A stretch of 49,887 bases of DNA from an uncultured bacterium (GTDB taxonomy: Bacteria; Bdellovibrionota_B; Oligoflexia; Oligoflexales; CACXFL01): NCBI GenBank assembly GCA_902766925.1, contig CACXFL010000038.1, forward strand, positions 1-49,887. The letters are read 5' to 3'. How positions within the stretch are numbered: position 1 is the stretch's first letter; every line of letters begins with the position of its first letter. Shown here one piece after another: positions 7,630-17,389 of the stretch. Position numbers and translations under genes: made by a program. The notes under the pieces are model-generated. The model saw only the letters and a list, made by a program, of their open reading frames with translations, made no database searches and had not been told where the DNA came from.

Positions 7630-9654
7630 TTAGTCTTTAATATAAAAAGAAGAAAAAACCTTAAGAGCTTCTTTTATTTTTTGAGTAGAAACCATATCTA
7701 CTGGAAGATCTTCTAACTTATTAGTCTTATATTTAAAACTTCCATAATTATCAAAAATTAAAAGTTTTTCATCCTGATCTAAAATAGCTTTTTGAGTATA
7801 GGTTGTGATAGGGATCAAAGGATGAATATCTGTGGAAAATAAATCCTGACCCTGACTATAGTCTGAAATAGGAGAAATACAACCAAACACCCTTTTAAGT
7901 ATGGTTGGGACAAAATCATGATGAGAACTTAAATGAGTTATTATCTTATTATTATCTTGATTTACAGTATCTTCCAAACCATAAGTATTCCATTTTACTA
8001 AAAAAGGAACATTAGTTTGATAACGAGAAAAATTAGAATTATGTCCCCAGAAATTAAGTCCACAATCATTTATCTCCTGACCATGATCTCCTGTTAGAAT
8101 TACTATAGAGTTTTCAAGCAGTCCTTGATCTTCTAAAGCTTTGTATACATCTTTTAAAAGCATATCTATAAAGTAAGCAGAGTTTTTATATAGATTCCTG
8201 TAAGGAGTAGGATCAGTACTATTATTTACAAGAAAATAGTTCATCTCATTAGCTGTTGGAGTAAATTTAGGACTGTAACCATATTTACCATTTTTAGGAA
8301 AATACCAACCGTGAAGTGCATTGTAGAATAGGAAAGTAAAAAAAGGTTTTCGTACAGATCCAGAGCGAATAAATTCTAAAAACTCTTGATTCATCACCCA
8401 ATCCCAATACTCCCCACGAGGAGTTATGGTATCAGTTCTTAAGTTTTTAACATTTGAAAATACGTTTCTATAAAACTCAGGAGAAATAAGAGAAGTAGAA
8501 CTATATATCAGAAACTGATACTCATTTTGTTCAAGTGTTTCCATAAATACTGGAGGGATAACTCTTGTTGTAGCATCAGACCAGTAAGATCCAGACAAAG
8601 AGTAAAATAAGGAAAAAGTTCCAGTACTAGTTACGTTTCCACCTGAGTAATGTTTTTGAAATTTATAATCATTTTTGAAAAAATTCCAAGTGTTTGGCAT
8701 AGCTGAATCATCATCCAGTAAATCAGATCTCATAGCATCTATAAAGATTACTATAATGTTTGGTAAAGTGTGATCTTTTACCTTTGATGTATCAAACTGA
8801 AGTGGATGTTTTGGATAATAAAAATGAGAATCTTTATTAGTTTTAGAAATAGTTTGAGCCATCTCGTTTTGCTCATATCCCAGTTTTGAAATTATCCTAT
8901 TAGCACTAGCTGGAAAACTTAAAGGAAGACAAGAAACAGATTCTAGTATCGAAGGAATAAATTTCCATCTAGCAACAGAGTGTATCCCATTATACATAAG
9001 AGTAGTTACAAACATCAAAATAAGAACTCCAACCAATCTTTGGGTACGAATTTTTTTTGTCTGTTTTCCTATAAATCTTAGTAGACAAAATACTACTCCT
9101 ATTAGTAAAAGTATAAAGATCGATAGCATAAGATACATTGAAGTACCTAGTTCAAAAATTTCAGCGGATGCTGAACTAAAAAATAAGGATAACATTGCTG
9201 AGTTTATATGGAATCTATACTGCCAGTATACAAATAGATCTATTGATAAAATAATAAAAATCAAAGAATAAATAAAAGTATACAGGCCTAGGATAACTTT
9301 TTTTAATGGAGTAAATTTAAAACAATAGATAATCGTACTGATTATAAATAAAATAGCAGAAAATATAAAAGCTTGAGACACAAGATGTGTAAAAGAAAAG
9401 ATATTTTCAATAAAAGATCCCCGGCCTAAAATTAAAGAACATCCTACAGGATAGATTACGCTGCTTGTTATAATACTAAGATAAATCTTTTTGGAACATC
9501 TACTACTAAAAGTAGCCCATCCAGTTAATGATATGATTATAAAAAATGGTAACATTAACCAAAAATTTGAGGAGTTAAAAATAGTTAAATATCCAAGAAA
9601 ATACAGGTTGAATATAACAAATGATAAAAAAGAATAAGCCACCACTTTAGGCAT
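7630..9654 (-). CDS. yejM: YejM/PbgA-like inner-membrane protein with sulfatase-fold domain
   Basis: The 674-residue protein has about five hydrophobic segments in the first ~225 residues, then an alkaline-phosphatase-superfamily periplasmic domain. Several stretches match E. coli YejM (also PbgA/LapC): FHINSAML, LPLSFPASANR, IVIFIDAMRSD with Asp306 at the Asp268 position, YSGGNVTSTGTFSLFY with Thr342 at the Thr302 position, GDHGQE, and near the C-terminus SDYSQGQDLF followed by LLIFDNYGSFKYK. In enterobacteria YejM senses LPS at the inner membrane and restrains LpxC degradation; that role here is inferred. The start chosen is the ATG at 9654 because GGAGGAG lies 6 bases upstream. It follows an Omp85 gene on the same strand. 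Confidence 0.85.
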   Translation of the reverse strand: MPKVVAYSFLSFVIFNLYFLGYLTIFNSSNFWLMLPFFIIISLTGWATFSSRCSKKIYLSIITSSVIYPVGCSLILGRGSFIENIFSFTHLVSQAFIFSAILFIISTIIYCFKFTPLKKVILGLYTFIYSLIFIILSIDLFVYWQYRFHINSAMLSLFFSSASAEIFELGTSMYLMLSIFILLLIGVVFCLLRFIGKQTKKIRTQRLVGVLILMFVTTLMYNGIHSVARWKFIPSILESVSCLPLSFPASANRIISKLGYEQNEMAQTISKTNKDSHFYYPKHPLQFDTSKVKDHTLPNIIVIFIDAMRSDLLDDDSAMPNTWNFFKNDYKFQKHYSGGNVTSTGTFSLFYSLSGSYWSDATTRVIPPVFMETLEQNEYQFLIYSSTSLISPEFYRNVFSNVKNLRTDTITPRGEYWDWVMNQEFLEFIRSGSVRKPFFTFLFYNALHGWYFPKNGKYGYSPKFTPTANEMNYFLVNNSTDPTPYRNLYKNSAYFIDMLLKDVYKALEDQGLLENSIVILTGDHGQEINDCGLNFWGHNSNFSRYQTNVPFLVKWNTYGLEDTVNQDNNKIITHLSSHHDFVPTILKRVFGCISPISDYSQGQDLFSTDIHPLIPITTYTQKAILDQDEKLLIFDNYGSFKYKTNKLEDLPVDMVSTQKIKEALKVFSSFYIKD

Positions 9655-9743
9655 GAATTTCTCCTCCCCCAACTTCAGATAAACACTGGTTAGTGTAGAC
9701 GTCTTTTATAAAATTAGTCAAATAGTTTTTATAGATCACTATG

Positions 9744-11315
9744 TTATAATGGACGGTAAGCATCAAAAAAGTCAGCAGTTCCTATAGCTAGACCCTGGTT
9801 ACCATGTCTTCCAATAGCATAATCAAATCTGAAGATCATTCTGTATACTGAAGGAACTAAAATTTTAAGTCCTAGTCCATAGGAAAATTCAAAATTAGAT
9901 ACGAGGTCTTTTGAGCTTAGAGAAGCTGTTCCTATATCAGAAAAAAATACTCCTTGTAGATGAATTAACTGGGTTTTATATAATATTTTTCTAAGTTCTA
10001 AATTTAGATATCCGTATTTATTTCCATACATAAATCCGTCTTTATATCCACGTATAGAATCAAATCCTCCAAGAGAAGTCATATTAGAAAAATATTTAGA
10101 ACCACTAAATCCAAATTTAAGATGAGTTGCAAGATTAAAGTCTTTTGGAAATAATTTATAGTAATATACTTCAGTATCAAAATTTAATGTAGATTTTTTA
10201 TCTATAATTTTATCAAACAATCCTCCCAAAGAACTATCAACTCTTAGTCCGTCAAACAGGTTCTTATCTATAGATACATTGTCGTACAGTAGTTTAAATC
10301 TTAGATTTGAAGTAGTAGTAGGACTATCGTATAGTGATACATATTGATCTAGATAGTAAGGTGGATAATCTAGGTTAGGAGAATAAATTTGTTTTTTGTA
10401 CTGTTTTATAAAATAATCAAATCCAGTTTGAAATACGGAGTTATCTTTGGTCTTTATAATTGGTAATAAAAATGTAACTCGAGCTCCAGACCACTGGGTT
10501 GTTAAAGTTCCTATTTCATTTTGATCTAAATCAAAAGATGTAGAATCTATGTTTTGCTTCCAGAGTTGGAAACTAAGCATATAGTTTCCATCAATCCATT
10601 TAGGAAATTTCATCCAAAGGACTCCTCCAGGTTCCGAAGATCCATAAGTATGAACTTCTCCTCCAAGAGTTAAAAGTCTTCCAAAAGAATGGGTATCGTA
10701 CATTCCATATACTATAAGAGGAGTTCCTCCCCCTATAGATCCTCTTATAACAGGTATTAGAGTCCATTTTTCTGAAAGTTCTATAAACATATTACAGTAG
10801 GGTTGATTACGAGATTTTAATTCTTTTCCGTTTGAATCTATCATCAAATCAGAACTTTGTGGTTGATATTCCATATGAATTTCAGCTTCGTAGAATACCT
10901 GGGTAGTAAGTAATTTACTTTTAAGTCTAGGGATATCTTTGGTATTAAATATCATATTGGGTTTTAGTTGTAAGAATCTTAAAATCCAATCTTTATCTGT
11001 TTTAGCTCCTTCGTGTATATCTATCCTATTTAATATACAACTAGAAGGAGTTTCTATTTTATCAGTTTCTAAATTAGGTTCAATTTCACTACTTGTATTA
11101 GGAATAGATTCACTATCAGCATCTGTATTAGATATATCGCTAGAATCATTGGTAGGATGGGAATCTATGGAGGATTCTTTCGCATCGGAAGAATCTTCTG
11201 AACTAGCAAAAATCTTATCTATACAAAATGGAGTTGGTAGTAAAATTAAAAAATATACTATCAGTAACCTATTTATATAGGATATAATATTATTCATTTT
11301 AATAGACATGGACAT
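9744..11315 (-). CDS. Omp85/BamA-superfamily outer-membrane protein with one POTRA domain
   Basis: The 523-residue protein has a signal-peptide-like N-terminus (hydrophobic LLIVYFLILLPTPF) and an acidic Ser/Asp-rich linker to about residue 85. One POTRA-like domain follows (ILNRIDIHEGAKTD... LTTQVFYEAEI), then a 16-strand type barrel. The diagnostic Omp85 lid motif is seen as GFDSIRGYKDG, and the last strands are FRFDYAIG... to the C-terminus. It is shorter than BamA and TamA and closer to single-POTRA assembly or translocation factors. The upstream gap carries no clear ribosome site; ATGs at 11315, 11309 and 11297 are all possible starts. The yejM-like gene follows 89 bases downstream. Confidence 0.85.
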   Translation of the reverse strand: MSMSIKMNNIISYINRLLIVYFLILLPTPFCIDKIFASSEDSSDAKESSIDSHPTNDSSDISNTDADSESIPNTSSEIEPNLETDKIETPSSCILNRIDIHEGAKTDKDWILRFLQLKPNMIFNTKDIPRLKSKLLTTQVFYEAEIHMEYQPQSSDLMIDSNGKELKSRNQPYCNMFIELSEKWTLIPVIRGSIGGGTPLIVYGMYDTHSFGRLLTLGGEVHTYGSSEPGGVLWMKFPKWIDGNYMLSFQLWKQNIDSTSFDLDQNEIGTLTTQWSGARVTFLLPIIKTKDNSVFQTGFDYFIKQYKKQIYSPNLDYPPYYLDQYVSLYDSPTTTSNLRFKLLYDNVSIDKNLFDGLRVDSSLGGLFDKIIDKKSTLNFDTEVYYYKLFPKDFNLATHLKFGFSGSKYFSNMTSLGGFDSIRGYKDGFMYGNKYGYLNLELRKILYKTQLIHLQGVFFSDIGTASLSSKDLVSNFEFSYGLGLKILVPSVYRMIFRFDYAIGRHGNQGLAIGTADFFDAYRPL

Positions 11316-11461
11316 ATTTTGGTGCTTATTTAATTAAAAAGTTACCTACCGTCACCGACTTATCGTCAGGTAATTAGAAGGACTAAACCTTTTTATATAA
11401 AAAAGTCGGATTTATGTTTTGTTATTATATAAATAATCGTAGATAGATTATTTAACTAGGT

Positions 11462-12826
11462 ATGTTATGGAGAGGTGTTGTGGGGGTACAAAAAGATTTA
11501 ACTCGGGGTAGTATCAGTAAAACTTTAGTTAGTTTTGCTCTGCCGTTTATAGTTGCTAATTTTTTTCAAGCACTGTATGGAGCTACAGATTTATTGGTAG
11601 TAGGATATTTTTGTCCTGTGGAGACGGTATCTGCAGTAGCTACAGGAGCGCAGGTAATGCAATTTCTTACCTGTTTTATTACAGGACTGACCACGAGTGG
11701 AACAATTCTTATAGGAAGGTACCTAGGAGCAAGAAAAACTGATCTTATACGTCAGGTTATATATGTGATGTTAATTTTGTTTATGGGACTAGCTCTACTT
11801 ATTACAGTACTTCTACTTTTATTTAACGCCCATATTCTTCATATTATCCAGGTTCCTAGTGAAGCTTTCCGGGAAGCTTATCATTATGTAATGATTTGTA
11901 GTTGTGGGGTAATTTTTATATTTTTGTATAATTCTATAAGTGCTATTTTAAGAGGACTTGGTAATTCTAAAATTCCTATGTACATAGTAGCTATGGCCTG
12001 TGTTATAAATTTTATTCTTAATTACATCTTCATATCTCAATTTAACCTAGGAGCTAGTGGGGTGGCTATCTCAACCATAGTATCCCAGGCGGTGAGTGTA
12101 CTGGTAGGGTTTTTATATGTAAGAGCTCACTCAGATCAGAAAGTATCTTTAAAGGATATAAGATGGAACAAAATTATTGCTAAAAAACTATTTGCACTTG
12201 CAGTTCCTCTGTCCTTACAGGATACCCTGATACCTTTATCTTTTATGTGTTTATATGCCATAGCAAATTCCATGGGAACGGTATCTTCAGCAGCTTATGG
12301 AATAGTTTGTAGATTGAACGGATTTTTAATGCTTCCTGCAGGATCCTTTGCTATGGCTCTTACTGCATTGGTAGCTCAGAACATAGGAGCAGGAAATATA
12401 AAAAGATCCCGTACCTCTTTATTTATATCAATAGGATATTCCTTGTTTTTTGGACTGATTTTTCTAGTTTGGCAACTTATCTACCCATACAGTGCTATAG
12501 GTATTTTTTCAACTAGTCCTGATGTATTAAAAGAAGGAGCACTGTTTTTAAAAAGTTTTAGCTGGGATTATATTCTTGTTCCTTTTGTATTCTGTATGAA
12601 TGCTTTTATGAGTGGATGTGGGTATCCGATGCTTTCAGCTATTAACAACATATCTACAACCTTTCTTATTAGAATCCCTTTAGGATTCTTACTTGGTACT
12701 AAGATAGGAGCTACTTTGTTTGACCTAGGAAAAGCTGTTCCTTTAACATCCTTATGTTCTATCATAATAGGAGCTTGTATGATTTATTATGTCTATAAAC
12801 ATCTTCAAAAGAAGCATTCTGTCTAG
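11462..12826 (+). CDS. MATE family multidrug efflux transporter
   Basis: The 454-residue protein has the twelve-segment layout and length of MATE (NorM/DinF-type) cation antiporters. The N-terminal LTRGSISKTLVSFALPFIV and YGATDLLVVGYF motifs, AVATGAQVM, and the duplicated half starting KLFALAVPLSLQD are typical. It would export drugs or metabolites using Na+ or H+ gradients across the inner membrane. GTG at 11480 is an alternative start, preceded closely by GGAGAGG. It is divergent from the Omp85 gene and convergent with the DHH protein gene. Confidence 0.92.
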   Translation: MLWRGVVGVQKDLTRGSISKTLVSFALPFIVANFFQALYGATDLLVVGYFCPVETVSAVATGAQVMQFLTCFITGLTTSGTILIGRYLGARKTDLIRQVIYVMLILFMGLALLITVLLLLFNAHILHIIQVPSEAFREAYHYVMICSCGVIFIFLYNSISAILRGLGNSKIPMYIVAMACVINFILNYIFISQFNLGASGVAISTIVSQAVSVLVGFLYVRAHSDQKVSLKDIRWNKIIAKKLFALAVPLSLQDTLIPLSFMCLYAIANSMGTVSSAAYGIVCRLNGFLMLPAGSFAMALTALVAQNIGAGNIKRSRTSLFISIGYSLFFGLIFLVWQLIYPYSAIGIFSTSPDVLKEGALFLKSFSWDYILVPFVFCMNAFMSGCGYPMLSAINNISTTFLIRIPLGFLLGTKIGATLFDLGKAVPLTSLCSIIIGACMIYYVYKHLQKKHSV

Positions 12827-12850
12827 ATACTTTAATTCAAGCTTTATATT

Positions 12851-12887
12851 AAAAAAGAAGGAAGATATTCTTTTCTTCCTCCTTTTT
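12851..12887. terminator. Terminator between convergent MATE and DHH genes
   Basis: AAAAAGAAGGAAGA pairs with TCTTCCTCCTTTTT (one A-C mismatch) around a short loop. A-tract and T-tract flank it, so it can act in both directions. Confidence 0.7.
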
Positions 12888-12948
12888 AAGAAAAGGTAAT
12901 ATAGTTTTGTTTGATTTACATCTAACTTATCTAATAAGACTAAGACTA

Positions 12949-14133
12949 CTAGTCTCCATCTACCCCCGATTTTCCTTCTATACCGATTTTTTCATAGAAG
13001 AGCTCATCTATAGTCTTTTTAATTAAAATCCATAAAAGTTCTTTATCAGCACATTTTCCAAGTACTCCTAAAGGAATTTGGAATCCTCCCTTATCCTTTC
13101 TTCCTCCTCCGTAATAGATTCCATCAGGACCTTTCCCGAAGATATCTTTAATCCATTTATCAGGATCTAGAATATGGGATTTAGTTCTTAGGGACCCATC
13201 TATATATTCTCCAGCTACTACTCCATACACAACAACTGTATCTATACCTTCTCTATTTAATAGATAATCTGCACATTGACCTATTCCGTCTCTTTCTTCT
13301 TCACGTACAAAACCAACTCCAGAAAACATAAAGTTACCACGGATATCCTTACGTTGCAGAGCTACTTGAGTAAGGTCCATAGTTTTTGCAGGAATAGATT
13401 GACGAGAAATTAGAGCTAAAAGATCCTTATCAACCATAGGAGCTAGAATTTTACTAGCCTCATAATCTATAGGATAAGCCATGATAAAATCATCGGTATC
13501 AGATCTTATACCATGCATAAGTGATGTAGCTATTTTACTTTCTTCCACGTTTTCTCCATCAAATTTAAAGTCACAGTTACTTAAATATTCTGCAAATATA
13601 GATGAAGCAGATCCTGCATCTTCCCTGATATCAAGAAATCTAGCTTTAACTGTACCTAAAGACTTATGGTGATCTACAAATACTAAAAGTTCACAACTAG
13701 GATCTAGTTTTATAGGAAGTTCAGGATTTTGAGAATCCGTAACAGCAAAATAATTGTAAACACTTAGATCCATACTTTCGTTATAATGATCTATATCTAT
13801 ATCAAGTTTTTTTACTAAAGCTCTATTTTCATGGTGAGAGATTTCTTCAAAATATATGATAGTAGATTCTATATCATATTTTTTACATATCCACTGTAGA
13901 GCCAAAGATGAGGCAATGTTATCTGGATCTGGAAATCCTTTTATACAAATAAGAAGTTTAGTATTTTTGACTGAATTTAATACAAATTTAAGTTCTTCTA
14001 CTTTACTAGAAAAAACTTCCTTACTAGATGACTGATTAGAAACCGGTTGAGATTGTTGTCCAGCTTCTTGACTATCTTTCCTAGTTTGTTCTTGTTCTTG
14101 TCCAGATGTTTTTGTTAAATTTTCTTCACTCAC
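12949..14133 (-). CDS. DHH-family phosphoesterase (NrnA/RecJ-like)
   Basis: The 394-residue protein has a Gln/Ser-rich N-terminal extension of ~45 residues before the DHH domain. The motifs are PDPDNIASS (Asp69, Asp71), Asp123 in AVTDSQNP, Asp144-His145-His146 in VFVDHHKS, and SDTDDF around 201-206. The C-terminal DHHA1-like part has GGGRKDKGGFQIPLG. The family hydrolyses nano-RNA, cyclic dinucleotide products or pAp. An oddity is that the His that normally opens motif I (HxxPDxD) is Lys65 here, so one metal ligand may be missing. Translation starts at a GTG preceded by ACAGGAGAT. Confidence 0.85.
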   Translation of the reverse strand: MSEENLTKTSGQEQEQTRKDSQEAGQQSQPVSNQSSSKEVFSSKVEELKFVLNSVKNTKLLICIKGFPDPDNIASSLALQWICKKYDIESTIIYFEEISHHENRALVKKLDIDIDHYNESMDLSVYNYFAVTDSQNPELPIKLDPSCELLVFVDHHKSLGTVKARFLDIREDAGSASSIFAEYLSNCDFKFDGENVEESKIATSLMHGIRSDTDDFIMAYPIDYEASKILAPMVDKDLLALISRQSIPAKTMDLTQVALQRKDIRGNFMFSGVGFVREEERDGIGQCADYLLNREGIDTVVVYGVVAGEYIDGSLRTKSHILDPDKWIKDIFGKGPDGIYYGGGRKDKGGFQIPLGVLGKCADKELLWILIKKTIDELFYEKIGIEGKSGVDGD

Positions 14134-14218
14134 AATATCTATCTCCTGTTATTATTGTACTATAACAAATCGGTATTTGTATTGATGAATATAACTTTAT
14201 GAAGAAAATAAATCCAAA

Positions 14219-14275
14219 ATATTCGTAGATATTTTTATATGATTTTTAAAAAAATATAAAAATATCTACGAATAT
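14219..14275 (-). terminator. Long perfect hairpin after the lipoprotein operon
   Basis: A 22-bp perfect stem (ATATTCGTAGATATTTTTATAT at 14219-14240 and its complement at 14254-14275) encloses a 13-nt loop. It follows the last gene of the four-gene lipoprotein operon and precedes the DHH gene on the same strand. A short T-run follows on the minus strand. The length and AT-richness are unusual for a terminator. Confidence 0.55.
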
Positions 14276-14301
14276 CAATCATATATTATCCGTTAATTAA
14301 A

Positions 14302-15126
14302 TTAGTTTTGGCTCTTTTTAAGACCATATTTTTGATTGATATCCATCAAAATCCCTACAAGAATTTCTGATAGGACTCCACCCATAGCAGAGTTTATTCC
14401 TAGGGCTTCTAAACCTACTTTAGTTAAAACATTTATATAAATTCCTTTAGAGTAAGTCATTATAGCAATCATTATATGAGCTTCTTGAAGTTTAGATTCT
14501 TCTCCTATTTCATAAGTATCTAGTGATATCAGGTATTTGTTATCTCCAATTTTTTTACCATATAGCTTCCAATTGTTTTTAATATACATATAACCGTTTT
14601 GTTGTTCAGTAGAAGTGAGTTCAAACTTTGCAGTAGCTTGGGTTTTATCCGGATTAAACGATAGTTTTTCTATAGGGGTTATTAAAAGTTTAGCATTTTC
14701 ATTACCAGCATTTTCTAAATTTTCTATAATTTTAAGATAGGAATTCTTGGCTGTTTTAAACATTGTATAATCAGCGTATAAATCAAATCTAGACTCTCTA
14801 ACGTACAAAGACTGATTTGAATTAACTTCACTATGAGATCCAATATCTTTTGTATCAGCTGTTATATAACTTAATTTAGTGATATCCGCAGAAGGAACTA
14901 CCGAACAGAAATTACCTCCATAAACTGGATATTGGGAAAGATCAAGTTTAGTATCTTCTGTAATATTAGTACAAATTGTTTGCATCTTATCAGCTATACT
15001 GACTCCATCATCATAGATAGCTTCATCCGAGGAAGATTCATCGTCGTCACTATCACATGAATATATTGAAGATACAAGTAAAACAGCTACTAGAACTAAC
15101 AGGCTAGCATTAATTTTTTTTAACAT
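14302..15126 (-). CDS. Lipoprotein, family A (copy 1)
   Basis: The ~274-residue protein starts at the second of two adjacent ATGs, 6 bases after AAGGAG. A lipobox-like SIYSC is followed by an acidic DSDDDESSSDE linker. It is paralogous to the protein at 17390-18193. Shared features are SI.DKM..IC, FC(S).(V/A)PSA, ATAKFELTSTE/ASAKFELVSTE, NGY.YIKN.WKLYGKK, a IM.AI segment and a small-residue C-terminal stretch (INSAMGGVLSEI / VNGAMAAAISTM) that looks membrane-interacting. No known domain is recognised. It is the last gene of the A-B-B-A operon. Confidence 0.85.
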   Translation of the reverse strand: MLKKINASLLVLVAVLLVSSIYSCDSDDDESSSDEAIYDDGVSIADKMQTICTNITEDTKLDLSQYPVYGGNFCSVVPSADITKLSYITADTKDIGSHSEVNSNQSLYVRESRFDLYADYTMFKTAKNSYLKIIENLENAGNENAKLLITPIEKLSFNPDKTQATAKFELTSTEQQNGYMYIKNNWKLYGKKIGDNKYLISLDTYEIGEESKLQEAHIMIAIMTYSKGIYINVLTKVGLEALGINSAMGGVLSEILVGILMDINQKYGLKKSQN

Positions 15127-15173
15127 CATAAACTCCTTTTAATGTGTGAAAAATTATAATCTATATACATATA

Positions 15174-16244
15174 TTACATATGCACATGTTCGTTTAAGGT
15201 TGCTTTAATATGTATATCATTATCGATTGCTTTTTGGACTGTTTTTTCGATATTTATAAGTCCTCCTATACTATCAATTACCCCTGAAGTATTAGGAAAC
15301 AGTGTCTGAAGTAGGGTATCTCCTCCTATCTTTAATGCTTTTAGTAGTGGAGTGGTCTTTTTTTCTTTTACTTGTTTTAAAAGATCTTCTTTAGATATTA
15401 CATCTCTTAATTTAGAGTCTATTTCAAACTTATATACAGCTACAGGAGAGGTTCCCATCCAAAACTTCATATGGTTAAAAAGTAGATAGTTTCCTTTTTG
15501 AGGGATATTGTTAAATCCAGGAGAATCTATTAAAAATTCTATAATTCTTCCACCTTCTTTTAAAGGAGCACAGGAGGTATCTAATCCTTCTACAGATTTA
15601 TAAACTCCGTGAATTTTAACACTTATATCTCCACTATCACTGATATTACCTTTACTTGTACCAAGTACTGCTTGAGTTTTTTCTGTTAGACTCTGTCCTA
15701 CATAAGAATTTAGTATATTTTCTCTAGCTAGAGGATTAACTATATTAGGTTTAGGAGGAGTAAAATAAACCGTTCCTTCTGGAACCAGTCCATTTACTTT
15801 TTTAGGGTTTTGAACTCTTATTATAATACCTTTATATTTAAGATCCTTATTTAGTTCCTCCATATCTTTATAGGACTCTGTATTTAGATATTGTCCTATA
15901 TCCATTTTCCCTACAAGTAAACCACAGTTAGTAAAACCATTTATTTTTAAAGTCTTTAAATCATCATAGAACTCAATTGTTATCCCATCTCCATTACATT
16001 TTACCGGAATAAATCCTGTTTTTGTTTTAGTCTCAAGAGTGTATTTCCCTTTATATATCACTTTGCTGGGTTCTTGATCTAAACTTATTCTAGGATGATC
16101 TGGAATTTCTTCTTTGCCTCCGTCTACATTTTTAGACTTACAGGCTTCTATCTGAATACAAATGATAAAGAGTAGTAGAAGTGGTAATCCTATTCCAAAA
16201 GAGCTATGATCATAATCTTTACTGCTATTAGTACTTTGATCCAT
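15174..16244 (-). CDS. Lipoprotein, family B (copy 2)
   Basis: The 356-residue protein has a hydrophobic segment ending IQIEAC, a plausible lipid anchor at about Cys35. It shares with the other two B copies KVIYKGKYT, the CNGDGITIEFYDD block, GFTNCG, QNPKKVNG, YFTPPKPN, NPLAR and KFWMGTSPV. It lies between the second B copy and family A copy 1, with gaps of 45 and 47 bases, and is likely cotranscribed. Function unknown. The divergent C-terminal quarter (DTLLQTLFPNTSGVIDSIGG) may carry copy-specific interactions. Confidence 0.85.
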   Translation of the reverse strand: MDQSTNSSKDYDHSSFGIGLPLLLLFIICIQIEACKSKNVDGGKEEIPDHPRISLDQEPSKVIYKGKYTLETKTKTGFIPVKCNGDGITIEFYDDLKTLKINGFTNCGLLVGKMDIGQYLNTESYKDMEELNKDLKYKGIIIRVQNPKKVNGLVPEGTVYFTPPKPNIVNPLARENILNSYVGQSLTEKTQAVLGTSKGNISDSGDISVKIHGVYKSVEGLDTSCAPLKEGGRIIEFLIDSPGFNNIPQKGNYLLFNHMKFWMGTSPVAVYKFEIDSKLRDVISKEDLLKQVKEKKTTPLLKALKIGGDTLLQTLFPNTSGVIDSIGGLINIEKTVQKAIDNDIHIKATLNEHVHM

Positions 16245-16289
16245 AGGGATTACCTCAAGATAAAATAGTTTTATTAAAACTAATGTAAG

Positions 16290-17366
16290 CTACATCTTGG
16301 TATACTGATTTAATGTGGCTGTAATAGTTACATCCTTGTTTAGACCTTCAAGAGCCATTTTTTCTATTACTGCTTTTTCCGTGACTTTATCTAGTATGTA
16401 TCCGCCAAGATCTCCTACTGGTTTACTGATTCGATTGAATAATGATTTTAAAAAATTATTGAAAACTCCATCTTTTTGTAAGGCTTTGAAAAAAGGAGAT
16501 TTAGTTGCTTGATCTACTTGTTCTAATAGTTCTTCTTTAGTCATAATATCTTTTAATTTAGTTTTAATTTCAAATTTATATACAACTACAGGATTAGATC
16601 CCATCCAATATTTCATATGATTAAAAAGCATATAACCACCTTTTTGTGGAATATTACCGAATCCAGGAGAATCTACTGAAAATTCTATAATTCTTCCTTC
16701 ATCTTTGTTTTGGGGAGCAACATGAGTATCAATATTTCCCTTTATAGTATGAAGTGTTACCTTTATATCTCCATTATCGGAGATATTACCACTACTTGTG
16801 CCTACTTCTACTTCAGTTTTTTCCGTCATAGTTTTACCGACATAAGATTTTAGAATATCTGCTCTTGCCAGAGGATTTACAAGATTTGGTTTAGGAGGAG
16901 TAAAATAAGCGGTATTTTCTGGAACTTTTCCATTATTCTTTTTGGGATTTTGAGTTCTTAGTATGATACCTTTATATTTAAGATCTTTATTTAGATCTTC
17001 CATCTCTTTATAAGATTGTTTTTTCATAAATTTAGCTACATCTTTTGTCCCGGTAAGCATACCACAGTCAGTAAAACCTTTCATTTCTAGAGTTTTCATA
17101 TCATCGTAGAGTTCTATAGTAACGCCGTCTCCATTACAATTAATGAGAATATCTTGCTGAATACTCATGGTATATTTACCCCTATAGATAACTTTACTAG
17201 GTTCTTGATCTTGAACTGAAGGGTAAAGGGGTTTTTCTTCCATAGGTTCTCCGATTCTTAGAGGTGTACATGCTGTAGTATAAAACAAGACAGAATATAA
17301 AAGAAAAATTATACTTTGAGTAAGAAACTTATTATAATCGCCACGGGTTTTGTTAATATTAATCAT
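16290..17366 (-). CDS. Lipoprotein, family B (copy 3)
   Basis: The 358-residue protein has a hydrophobic segment ending FYTTAC as lipobox-like site. It is most similar to copy 2 in the order and spacing of KVIYRGKYT, CNGDGVTIELYDD, GFTDCG, YKGIILRTQNPKK, YFTPPKPN, SGNISDNGDIKV, PGFGNIPQKGGYMLFNH and YWMGSNPV. It sits 23 bases after the family A gene at 17390-18193. The close similarity to copy 2 argues for a fairly recent tandem duplication. Function unknown. Confidence 0.85.
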   Translation of the reverse strand: MININKTRGDYNKFLTQSIIFLLYSVLFYTTACTPLRIGEPMEEKPLYPSVQDQEPSKVIYRGKYTMSIQQDILINCNGDGVTIELYDDMKTLEMKGFTDCGMLTGTKDVAKFMKKQSYKEMEDLNKDLKYKGIILRTQNPKKNNGKVPENTAYFTPPKPNLVNPLARADILKSYVGKTMTEKTEVEVGTSSGNISDNGDIKVTLHTIKGNIDTHVAPQNKDEGRIIEFSVDSPGFGNIPQKGGYMLFNHMKYWMGSNPVVVYKFEIKTKLKDIMTKEELLEQVDQATKSPFFKALQKDGVFNNFLKSLFNRISKPVGDLGGYILDKVTEKAVIEKMALEGLNKDVTITATLNQYTKM

Positions 17367-17389
17367 ATTTACTACCTCAAAATTAAAGT

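Noticed and set aside
10939..11280. Antisense open frame over the Omp85 N-terminus
   Set aside because: It is the shadow of the acidic Ser/Asp linker on the other strand; no ribosome site or motif.
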